A stretch of DNA of 6,660 bases, from positions 1 through 6,660 of the forward strand of contig JAOAEP010000088.1 of the NCBI GenBank assembly GCA_026416755.1, in the 5' to 3' direction. Position numbers and translations under genes: made by a program. Under the pieces are notes generated by a model. It saw nothing but the letters and a program-made list of their open reading frames with translations. It did not search any database and was not told the DNA's origin. Origin of the DNA: a bacterium (lineage in GTDB: Bacteria; Ratteibacteria; UBA8468; B48-G9; JAFGKM01). This document shows, piece after piece, positions 1-4,859 of this stretch; the stretch's first letter is position 1; every line of letters starts with the position of its first letter.

Positions 1-2
1 TA

Positions 3-464
3 ATAGAAATATTAAAAACAAAAAGTAAAACAAAATTCCCTTATATACCAGGATTTCTTGCCTTTAGGGAAGGAGAAAATATTATTAAATTAATTGAAAA
101 AATTGAAAAAGATATAGATTGTTTTATTTTTGATGGGCATGGTATTGCTCATGATAAAAAATTTGGACTTGCCTCACATATAGGTATTTTAATTGAAAAA
201 CCGACTATTGGTTGTGCAAAAAGAATATTATATGGGATATATTCAGAACCACCTCATTTTCCTCTTGCCTCAACTTTTATAAAAGACCAAGAAGGAGAAA
301 TTATAGGACATGCTTTAAGAACTTATAATGGGAATATTCTATTTATTTCCCCAGGACACTTAATTGATTTTAAAGATTGTCTTCAAATTATTATTAAATG
401 TCTTAAAGAAAATTACTCCCTTCCTTATCCTTTATACCTTGCTCACCAAAATTCTAAAATATAA
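3..464 (+). CDS. nfi: Endonuclease V (deoxyinosine 3' endonuclease), 5' end cut off by window edge
   Basis: DNA repair nuclease that cuts the second phosphodiester bond 3' of a deoxyinosine left by adenine deamination; cytoplasmic, Mg2+-dependent. The frame is open from base 3 and gives 153 residues before TAA, against about 220-230 for the family, so roughly the first 70 residues lie outside the window. Visible family motifs, in order: PYIPGFLAFREG, carrying the wedge tyrosine and the catalytic Glu; FDGHGIAH, carrying a catalytic Asp and the conserved His; KFGLASHIG; KPTIGCAKRIL; GHALRT; ISPGH; and the terminal LPYPLYLAH. The first catalytic Asp of the family falls in the missing part. The gene is convergent with the radical SAM gene at 481-2022, with 16 bp between stop codons. 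No truncation or frameshift is seen in the visible part. Family identity is secure; the full length cannot be checked here. Confidence 0.93.
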   Translation: MEILKTKSKTKFPYIPGFLAFREGENIIKLIEKIEKDIDCFIFDGHGIAHDKKFGLASHIGILIEKPTIGCAKRILYGIYSEPPHFPLASTFIKDQEGEIIGHALRTYNGNILFISPGHLIDFKDCLQIIIKCLKENYSLPYPLYLAHQNSKI

Positions 465-480
465 ATTTCAGAAATATTTT

Positions 481-2022
481 TTATCTATTATCTCTTGTTA
501 GAAACTTGTGAGTGAAATAAAACAATTTTTCTTCAATTTTTTCTTTATTAAGGATACAACCAGGGTCAGGAGAAATAAAATTACCAAAATAGGCATAACT
601 TCTTGCCACACATCCTCCACAAACAGAAAAATATTTTCCTTTACAACCACACCTTTCAGGATGATTTCTTCTATCTCTTATTATATTTAAAACATCAGAA
701 TTATCCCAAACATCAAGTAAATGTTCTTTTCTTATTTCTCCATTCTTCTTTATATTGCCTATATAAACATTTGGCATAAAAACACATGGAGTTATACTTC
801 CATCTGGTTGAATTGCTATATATGCTCTTGCTGCCCCACAACCACCTATAAGTTCTACAAGATTTTTAAGTTTCTTTGCATTTCCACTTGTAAAATGCCC
901 TATTACCGCAATATCACCCAATCCATTTTCATACATTTGTTTACAATATCTTCCAAATTGAGGGGCAGTAGATAAAAGTGATTCTTTACCTTGTTTTAAG
1001 TCCTCATAGAAGATTTCAAATAATTTTTCCCTTTCTTCACACGTTAAATCATTGCCAAAATCTGCTCTTCCGCATGGTATATAATTATATAAAACAACTT
1101 TTCTTATTCCAAGATTCTCTCTTAATTTAATCATTTCTGGAATTTGATTTTTAATAATTGCATTTTCTCTTGCAACAGTAAATGAAATACATACTTTATC
1201 CGCTTCTCCAACTTCTATTAAATTTTTAATTCCAGTTATTGCTTTTTCAAAAGCACCTTTTACCCCTCGAAACTCATCATGGATTTCTGGAGTTGCTGCA
1301 TCCAAACTTATTCCATAATATGCGAAACCTATTTCTTTTAATTTTTCTGCTACTTTTTTTGTAATAAGGGTCCCATTTGTATTTATTGACATATATAACC
1401 CACCTTCTTTACCTATTTTTGCAAGTTCCCAAAAGACAGGGTCTATTAAAGGTTCTCCTCCAGCAAAAGCGAAAGTTGGAATATTTGTTTTTATTATTTC
1501 TTCCATAACTCTTATTTTTTCTTCTTTTGTAAGTTCACTCGGAAGTCCTTTTGATAAAACTCCAGCATCTTCATAACAATGTTTACATCTTAAATTACAT
1601 CTTCCTGTTATATTCCAAACAACCATAAGTGGTTCTCCAAAAACAAGTGGCTCTCTTACTCCGAATTTTACAATTGTTTCCGCTGTATTCAATATTGATT
1701 TTTTTATAATAGGATTTTTAATGTATTCCTTTAGTTTACTTCTTTCAATATCAAAAATTTTACAAATATGGTCAAAAATAATATAAGGAACGATTGTCTC
1801 TTTATCTTTTAGAATTCTTTGAATTATACTTCTTGTATCTGTGCTAAATTTTTCAACAAATTCTTCAAGTTTTGTTATACCATTTTCATCTTTATCAAGG
1901 GAGGTAGAAATTATTTTTCTTGTAAATGGGCTATTTAATGTTTTATATAATGTTCCATTTTTCAAACTTTCAGATAAAATATCAGGATGAAATGGGAACT
2001 TATTTAAATTCCAAAGTCCCAT
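481..2022 (-). CDS. Radical SAM/SPASM-domain protein with N-terminal helical extension
   Basis: A 513-residue putative radical SAM enzyme. Residues 1-125 form a Lys-rich, probably helical extension. The radical SAM core follows at about 132-320: C142-x3-C146-x2-C149 for the SAM-bound [4Fe-4S] cluster, then AGGEP at 187-191 and NTNGT at 214-218. The C-terminal SPASM-type domain has cysteines at 395, 413, 458, 460, 468, 471 and 489, including CGGC and the ending DPGC, and could hold one or two auxiliary clusters. The overall pattern resembles the NirJ/AhbC/AhbD/PqqE/MftC group, whose members modify tetrapyrroles or peptides; the FGV...P...VVWN lead-in to the first cysteine is common in archaeal and anaerobe relatives. 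No substrate can be named, and no haem or peptide-precursor gene is visible nearby. The start is fixed by AGGGGGTGA a few bases upstream of ATG. It lies 19 bp downstream of the HTH gene and probably shares its promoter. Confidence 0.85.
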   Translation of the reverse strand: MGLWNLNKFPFHPDILSESLKNGTLYKTLNSPFTRKIISTSLDKDENGITKLEEFVEKFSTDTRSIIQRILKDKETIVPYIIFDHICKIFDIERSKLKEYIKNPIIKKSILNTAETIVKFGVREPLVFGEPLMVVWNITGRCNLRCKHCYEDAGVLSKGLPSELTKEEKIRVMEEIIKTNIPTFAFAGGEPLIDPVFWELAKIGKEGGLYMSINTNGTLITKKVAEKLKEIGFAYYGISLDAATPEIHDEFRGVKGAFEKAITGIKNLIEVGEADKVCISFTVARENAIIKNQIPEMIKLRENLGIRKVVLYNYIPCGRADFGNDLTCEEREKLFEIFYEDLKQGKESLLSTAPQFGRYCKQMYENGLGDIAVIGHFTSGNAKKLKNLVELIGGCGAARAYIAIQPDGSITPCVFMPNVYIGNIKKNGEIRKEHLLDVWDNSDVLNIIRDRRNHPERCGCKGKYFSVCGGCVARSYAYFGNFISPDPGCILNKEKIEEKLFYFTHKFLTRDNR

Positions 2023-2041
2023 AATTCACCCCCTTTTTCAA

Positions 2042-2506
2042 CTAAATCTCCTCATATTCAATATCTTTAAGTTTAATATTTATCTCTTTGAAAATTTTTC
2101 TCAATGTCTCATGGCTTATATTTTCTATGATTTTATTTTCTTCAAGATATTTTTTAAGTTTATAAAGTGTCCATTTGGAAAATAAAAGACCAAGTTTTCT
2201 TGGAGAAACCTTTGCAATTTTTATAATTTTTTCTTTTGTTTTTTTCCCAAACTTCTCTTTTTTGCCTGTTTTTGGAGAATTTATAATCGCTTCAATTCCA
2301 CCCTCATTATATCTATGTATCCATTTTCTCAAGTGGTTTGGATGTAAACTTATAATTTTTCTAATCTCACTTACTTTATATCTATGAATACCTGAAAGAA
2401 TTATAGTTTGAACCCTCTTTTTTATATATTCTTCTCCGCATCTTAACATTTTATACAATTTTTTTACATCTTTCTTTTTTACATTTGCAAATAATAGTTT
2501 TGCCAT
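2042..2506 (-). CDS. Stand-alone IS630-type helix-turn-helix DNA-binding protein (orphan transposase N-terminus)
   Basis: A 154-residue basic protein that matches the N-terminal DNA-binding half of IS630-family transposases. The first HTH is at about 40-75 (RYKVSEIRKIISLHPNHLRKWIHRY), followed by the typical linker EGGIEAIINSPKTGK. A second winged-HTH segment at about 105-145 includes LFSKWTLYKLKKYL and ISHETLRKIFKE. The protein ends where the DDE catalytic domain would begin, and the next gene on this strand is the radical SAM gene 19 bp on, so no catalytic half is present. It has an intact frame, a good Shine-Dalgarno site (AGAGGG just upstream of ATG) and a strong promoter. This suggests a maintained regulator rather than debris, but decay of an insertion sequence or an orfA-only remnant remains possible. 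A role in regulating the downstream radical SAM gene or the divergent sigma gene is inference from position. Confidence 0.75.
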   Translation of the reverse strand: MAKLLFANVKKKDVKKLYKMLRCGEEYIKKRVQTIILSGIHRYKVSEIRKIISLHPNHLRKWIHRYNEGGIEAIINSPKTGKKEKFGKKTKEKIIKIAKVSPRKLGLLFSKWTLYKLKKYLEENKIIENISHETLRKIFKEINIKLKDIEYEEI

Positions 2507-2509
2507 TTA

Positions 2510-2550
2510 ACCCTCTTTTTTGAAATTATTATACCCTATTTTTTGAAATT
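2510..2550. repeat. 18-bp direct repeat in the divergent promoter region (candidate operator)
   Basis: ACCCTCTTTTTTGAAATT at 2510-2527 and ACCCTATTTTTTGAAATT at 2533-2550 match at 17 of 18 positions, with start-to-start spacing of 23 bp, close to two helical turns. One copy fills the spacer between the -10 and -35 boxes of the leftward promoter and contains the possible rightward -35 (TTGAAA). The other covers the leftward transcription start and the ribosome-binding site of the HTH gene. That placement fits an operator for tandem binding of a regulator controlling both directions. The repeat is seen directly; the operator role is inference. Confidence 0.6.
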
Positions 2551-2555
2551 GTAAA
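2528..2555 (-). promoter_or_regulatory. Sigma-70-type promoter for the HTH and radical SAM genes
   Basis: On the minus strand a TTTACA -35 box (2550-2555) and a perfect TATAAT -10 box (2528-2533) are separated by 16 bp. Transcription would start near 2521, giving a leader of about 15 nt that contains the AGAGGG ribosome site just before the HTH start codon. This is the best promoter in the window and would serve the HTH gene and, by read-through across 19 bp, the radical SAM gene. The spacer lies inside one copy of the direct repeat at 2510-2550, so a protein bound there would block it. Confidence 0.65.
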
Positions 2556-2569
2556 TATAAAAATATTAT
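2543..2569 (+). promoter_or_regulatory. Possible promoter for the ECF sigma operon
   Basis: A TTGAAA -35-like box (2543-2548) is followed by TATTAT (2564-2569, 15-bp spacing) or TATGTT (2567-2572, 18-bp spacing). Either would start transcription only a few bases before, or at, the sigma ATG at 2584. Such elements arise easily in A+T-rich DNA, and an autoregulated ECF promoter would look different, so this is tentative. Confidence 0.3.
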
Positions 2570-2583
2570 GTTAATATTTTTTT

Positions 2584-3171
2584 ATGAATGAACTTGAACT
2601 TGTAGAAAGAGCAAAAACAGGGGATACAAAAGCATTTGAGGAACTTGTAAAATTAACTCAAGAAAAAATATATAATCTTGGTCTTAAAATACTTGGCAAT
2701 AGAGATGATGCAGCGGATATCTTACAAGAAACATATATAAAAGCATATGAAAATTTACCAAAATTTGAAGGAAAATCATCTTTTTCTACATGGCTTTACA
2801 GAATAGCCACAAATTTTGCTTTAATGAAATTAAGAAAAGAAAAATATAAAAAAATATCTATTGATGAAATAAAGAAATCCTCTGATGAAAACTATAAACT
2901 TGAAATTTCTGATTGGTCAAATAGTCCTTATTTTCAATATAGAAATGAAGAACTTAAAGAAATTTTAAATAATGCAATAAACTCCTTACCTCCAAAATAT
3001 AAGACAATCTTTATATTACATGACATAGAAGGCCTTTCAATTGGAGAAATTTCAGAGATTCTTTCATTATCTATTCCAACTGTAAAAACAAGAATTCATA
3101 GAAGTAGATTATTTTTAAGAGAAAAACTTTCTGAATATTTTAAGAAAAAGGGGAATTCAAATGAAATGTAG
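2584..3171 (+). CDS. RNA polymerase sigma factor, ECF (sigma-70 family) type
   Basis: A 195-residue alternative sigma factor that would direct RNA polymerase to a stress regulon. Region 2 spans about 14-85, with the core-binding and -10-recognition segment DILQETYIKAYENLPKFEGKSSFSTWLYRIATN-like at 46-77. Region 4 spans about 125-185, including LPPKYKTIFILHDIEG and the -35-binding HTH LSIGEISEILSLSIPTVKTRIHRSR. Length and two-domain layout are normal for ECF sigmas (about 160-210 residues). The ATG is the only reasonable start: TAA lies in frame at 2572-2574 and there is no other in-frame start codon before residue 81. No Shine-Dalgarno sequence precedes it, which suggests a leaderless or very short-leader mRNA. 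The 3' end overlaps the anti-sigma gene by 11 bp, so translation is likely coupled. The ECF subgroup and target promoters are unknown. Confidence 0.93.
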   Translation: MNELELVERAKTGDTKAFEELVKLTQEKIYNLGLKILGNRDDAADILQETYIKAYENLPKFEGKSSFSTWLYRIATNFALMKLRKEKYKKISIDEIKKSSDENYKLEISDWSNSPYFQYRNEELKEILNNAINSLPPKYKTIFILHDIEGLSIGEISEILSLSIPTVKTRIHRSRLFLREKLSEYFKKKGNSNEM

Positions 3172-3394
3172 AGAAATAATAAAACTACTTTCAGAATATA
3201 TTGATAGAGAAATTGAAAAAGAAGAAAGAGAAATTATAGAGAAACATATAAAATTATGTAAAAGATGTGAATCAATTCTACATACCACTGAAAAAACAAT
3301 CTTTTTCTCAAGGACTTTATACAAAAATGAAAAGATACCCAAAAAGATTGAAAAGTCCCTTTTTTATCAAATAAGAATTAGATATAAAAAGTGA
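3161..3394 (+). CDS. Zinc-binding anti-sigma factor (ZAS / zf-HC2 type), cytoplasmic
   Basis: A 77-residue protein, the probable partner that sequesters the overlapping ECF sigma factor. Potential zinc ligands are C3, H29, C33 and C36, giving C-x25-H-x3-C-x2-C, the zinc anti-sigma signature. The C11/H37/C41/C44 ligands known for Streptomyces RsrA have the same spacing. Residues 1-45 form the ZAS helices; the basic tail (about 46-77) has no membrane segment, so the protein should be soluble, unlike membrane-anchored anti-sigmas that sense the envelope. It is shorter than RsrA (about 105 residues). The start is supported by AAGGGG upstream of ATG 3161 and by the 11-bp overlap with the sigma gene, typical of stoichiometric sigma/anti-sigma pairs. 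A thiol-redox or zinc-sensing role is inferred from the ligand pattern, not shown. Confidence 0.85.
   Translation: MKCREIIKLLSEYIDREIEKEEREIIEKHIKLCKRCESILHTTEKTIFFSRTLYKNEKIPKKIEKSLFYQIRIRYKK
3348..3376 (+). promoter_or_regulatory. Possible internal promoter for hsp20
   Basis: TTGAAA (3348-3353) and ATAAGA (3371-3376) are separated by 17 bp inside the 3' end of the anti-sigma gene. A start near 3383 would give an hsp20 leader of about 70 nt containing the complete hairpin at 3396-3445. The -10 box is poor and the region is A+T-rich, so hsp20 may instead be read only as the third gene of the sigma operon. Confidence 0.25.
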
Positions 3395-3395
3395 A

Positions 3396-3445
3396 ACCTC
3401 CTTTCTTTTTATATCATCTAAAAAATGAAAAAAAAGAAAGGAGGT
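3396..3445 (+). promoter_or_regulatory. Shine-Dalgarno-sequestering hairpin in hsp20 leader (candidate RNA thermometer)
   Basis: The arms ACCTCCTTTCTTTTT (3396-3410) and AAAAAGAAAGGAGGT (3431-3445) form a perfect 15-bp stem with a 20-nt loop; TCAT/ATGA inside the loop (3414-3417 with 3425-3428) could add a short inner stem. The 3' arm contains the whole AGGAGG of hsp20, so ribosome entry is blocked while the stem is folded. The stem starts two bases after the anti-sigma stop codon. It is not a plus-strand terminator, because a start codon rather than a U-run follows. RNA thermometers over hsp20 genes (ROSE, fourU types) are well known; this stem has no mismatches, so it would need a high temperature or another trigger to open. 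The structure is seen; the sensing role is inference. Confidence 0.7.
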
Positions 3446-3448
3446 GAT
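3435..3448 (+). promoter_or_regulatory. Extended 14-nt Shine-Dalgarno site of hsp20
   Basis: AGAAAGGAGGTGAT is complementary over all 14 bases to the common 16S rRNA 3' end ATCACCTCCTTTCT. The GGAGG core ends 8 nt before ATG 3453. This settles the start: the in-frame GTG at 3444 lies inside the ribosome site and is not a credible start codon. The organism's own 16S tail is not in the window. Confidence 0.75.
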
Positions 3449-3452
3449 AAAA

Positions 3453-3893
3453 ATGGCAAAATTAGCAAAATGGAATCCAATAAAAGAAGTGCTTGATTTA
3501 AGAGACGATTTTGATAGATTAATTGATAGATTTTTCTCAAGAGATTTTGAGATATGGGAAGGGGTACGTGCTTTTGATGTTGACATCTATGAAGATGAAG
3601 ATAATGTAATAGTTAAAGCAGAAATCCCGGGTATGAATAAAGAAGACATCTCTGTTTCACTTACAGAAGATACAATTACCATATCCGGGAAAAAAGCAGA
3701 AGAAAAGAAAGTTGAAAAAGAAAATTACTACAGAAAGGAAATTAGAACAGGTAGTTTCTCCAGAAGTTTCACACTTCCTTGTGGTGTAGATAAAGAAAAA
3801 GTAAAAGCAGTTTATAAAAATGGCATCCTTGAGATAACCCTTCCCAAATTAGAAAAAGAGAAAACAAAAGAAGTAAAAATTGAAGTTGAATAA
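3453..3893 (+). CDS. Small heat-shock protein, Hsp20/alpha-crystallin family
   Basis: ATP-independent holdase chaperone of 146 residues that binds unfolding proteins and forms cytoplasmic oligomers. The N-terminal arm (1-40: WNPIKEVLDLRDDFDRLIDRFF) has the usual amphipathic bacterial Hsp20 pattern. The alpha-crystallin domain spans about 41-132 with FDVDIYEDEDNVIVKAEIPG, YYRKEIRTGSFSRSFTLP and the hallmark KNGILEITLPK. The C-terminal tail ends with the I-x-V anchor (I143-E-V145) that docks neighbouring subunits. Length is normal (about 140-160). The ATG at 3453 is chosen over the in-frame GTG at 3444 because that GTG is part of the Shine-Dalgarno sequence. It follows the anti-sigma gene by 58 bp, most of it the sequestering hairpin, and is closed by a strong terminator. 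Regulation is probably double: transcription with the sigma operon or from a local promoter, and translation through the hairpin. Confidence 0.95.
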   Translation: MAKLAKWNPIKEVLDLRDDFDRLIDRFFSRDFEIWEGVRAFDVDIYEDEDNVIVKAEIPGMNKEDISVSLTEDTITISGKKAEEKKVEKENYYRKEIRTGSFSRSFTLPCGVDKEKVKAVYKNGILEITLPKLEKEKTKEVKIEVE

Positions 3894-3899
3894 TAAAAA

Positions 3900-3930
3900 G
3901 GGGGGGTATATGCCCCCCATTCTTTTATTT
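3900..3930 (+). terminator. Intrinsic terminator after hsp20
   Basis: GGGGGG (3901-3906, preceded by one more G) and CCCCCC (3913-3918) form a stem with a TATATG loop, followed by the T-rich tail ATTCTTTTATTT. It starts 7 bases after the hsp20 stop codon. This is the most G/C-rich spot in the window. It should end most sigma/anti-sigma/hsp20 transcripts before trxB, though read-through is possible. Confidence 0.85.
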
Positions 3931-3944
3931 AAAAGAGGGATAAA

Positions 3945-4859
3945 TTGAAAAAAGTAATTATTATTGGAGCAGGACCCGCAGGACTTTCAGCAGGAATTTT
4001 TTTAGCAAGAGACAAAATTCCCACCCTCATAATTGAAAAATTTTCTCCAGGAGGAAACATGCTTTTAACAGAAGAAATAGAAAATTATCCTGGATTTCCT
4101 AATGGAATAAGTGGATATAAACTTTCAGAAAATATGAAAGAGCAGTTTTTAAAGTTTGGAGGGGAGATAAAATTAGGAGAAGTGGAAAGAATTGATTTAA
4201 ATGGTAATAAAAAAATAATTAAACTTAAAAATGGAGAGTTCTTGGAAAGTGAATTTCTTGTTATTGCCTCTGGTTCTACAAGAAAAAAACTCCAAGTAAA
4301 AGGAGAAGATGATTTTATAGGAAAAGGTGTTTCTTATTGTGCTATTTGTGACGGTGCTTTTTTTAAGGAAAAAGAAGTTGCTGTTATTGGAGGAGGAGAT
4401 TCGGCTTTAGAAGAAGCAATTTATTTAACTAAATTTGTAAAAACTTTATATTTAGTTCATAGAAGAGAAAAATTAAGGGCTAAAAAATATTTACAAGAAG
4501 AGGCAAAAAATAATAAAAAAATAAACTTTATTCTTCCTTATATAGTAAAAGAAATAAAAGGAAAAGAAAAAGTTGAAAGTATAATTTTAGAGAATACTTT
4601 AAAAGAAGAAATTATAGAGTTAAAAGTTGATGGTATATTTATTTCAGCAGGACAAAAACCAAATTCTGAATTTTTAAATGGGATAGTTAAAACAGATAAA
4701 AATGGATTTATAATTGTAAACGAAAAAATGGAAACAAATATACCAGGAATTTTTGCCTGTGGAGATGTAATAAAAAAATCATTATATCAAATAATAACCG
4801 CAGCAAGTGAAGGAATGATTGCAGGTTTTTTTATAGAAAAATATATTGAAAATCTATAA
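3945..4859 (+). CDS. trxB: Thioredoxin reductase (NADPH, FAD), TTG start
   Basis: Flavoprotein of 304 residues that passes electrons from NADPH through FAD and a redox-active disulfide to thioredoxin in the cytoplasm. FAD-binding GAGPAG is at 8-13. The active-site pair is C132-A-I-C135 followed by DG, the low-molecular-weight TrxR signature (CATCDG in E. coli). The NADPH domain has GGGDSA (149-154) and HRRxxxR (172-178), which binds the 2'-phosphate, so NADPH rather than ferredoxin is the expected donor. The C-terminal FAD motif is ACGDV (271-275). The usual Arg-Gln pair after it is Tyr-Gln here (281-282). The start is TTG at 3945, supported by AGAGGGA 4-5 nt upstream and by the frame entering directly at KKVIIIGAG. 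It lies 51 bp after hsp20 across a terminator; no thioredoxin gene is in view. Its stop codon overlaps the end of the convergent radical SAM gene by 6 bp. Confidence 0.93.
   Translation: MKKVIIIGAGPAGLSAGIFLARDKIPTLIIEKFSPGGNMLLTEEIENYPGFPNGISGYKLSENMKEQFLKFGGEIKLGEVERIDLNGNKKIIKLKNGEFLESEFLVIASGSTRKKLQVKGEDDFIGKGVSYCAICDGAFFKEKEVAVIGGGDSALEEAIYLTKFVKTLYLVHRREKLRAKKYLQEEAKNNKKINFILPYIVKEIKGKEKVESIILENTLKEEIIELKVDGIFISAGQKPNSEFLNGIVKTDKNGFIIVNEKMETNIPGIFACGDVIKKSLYQIITAASEGMIAGFFIEKYIENL

Noticed and set aside
456..482. AAAATAT/ATATTTT 7-bp inverted repeat followed by T's as a terminator between endonuclease V and the radical SAM gene
   Set aside because: The stem is entirely A/T with an 11-nt loop, weak and expected by chance in DNA this A+T-rich; kept only as a remote possibility.
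508..975. Rightward open frames of 60 and 84 codons inside the first radical SAM gene
   Set aside because: They lie antisense to a well-supported 513-residue enzyme, have no family motifs and no convincing ribosome site.
2175..2387. Rightward 70-codon frame rich in Phe and Ile, resembling a membrane peptide
   Set aside because: It is the complement of the Lys-rich HTH gene; antisense of Lys/Glu codons gives Phe-rich pseudo-membrane sequences.
2023..2600. A complete IS630 insertion sequence around the HTH gene
   Set aside because: No DDE catalytic half and no terminal inverted repeats could be found; both flanks run directly into intact unrelated genes.
3396..3445. Reading this hairpin as a plus-strand intrinsic terminator for the sigma operon
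   Set aside because: No U-run follows the stem; it is followed within 8 bases by the hsp20 start codon, and the 3' arm is the ribosome site.
3444..3452. GTG at 3444 as the hsp20 start (adds three residues)
   Set aside because: This GTG is part of AGGAGGTG, the ribosome site itself; ATG at 3453 is at ideal spacing.
3157..3586. Leftward 61- and 89-codon frames across the anti-sigma gene and the hsp20 start
   Set aside because: They are shadows of genes with clear domain matches on the plus strand and have no supporting motifs.
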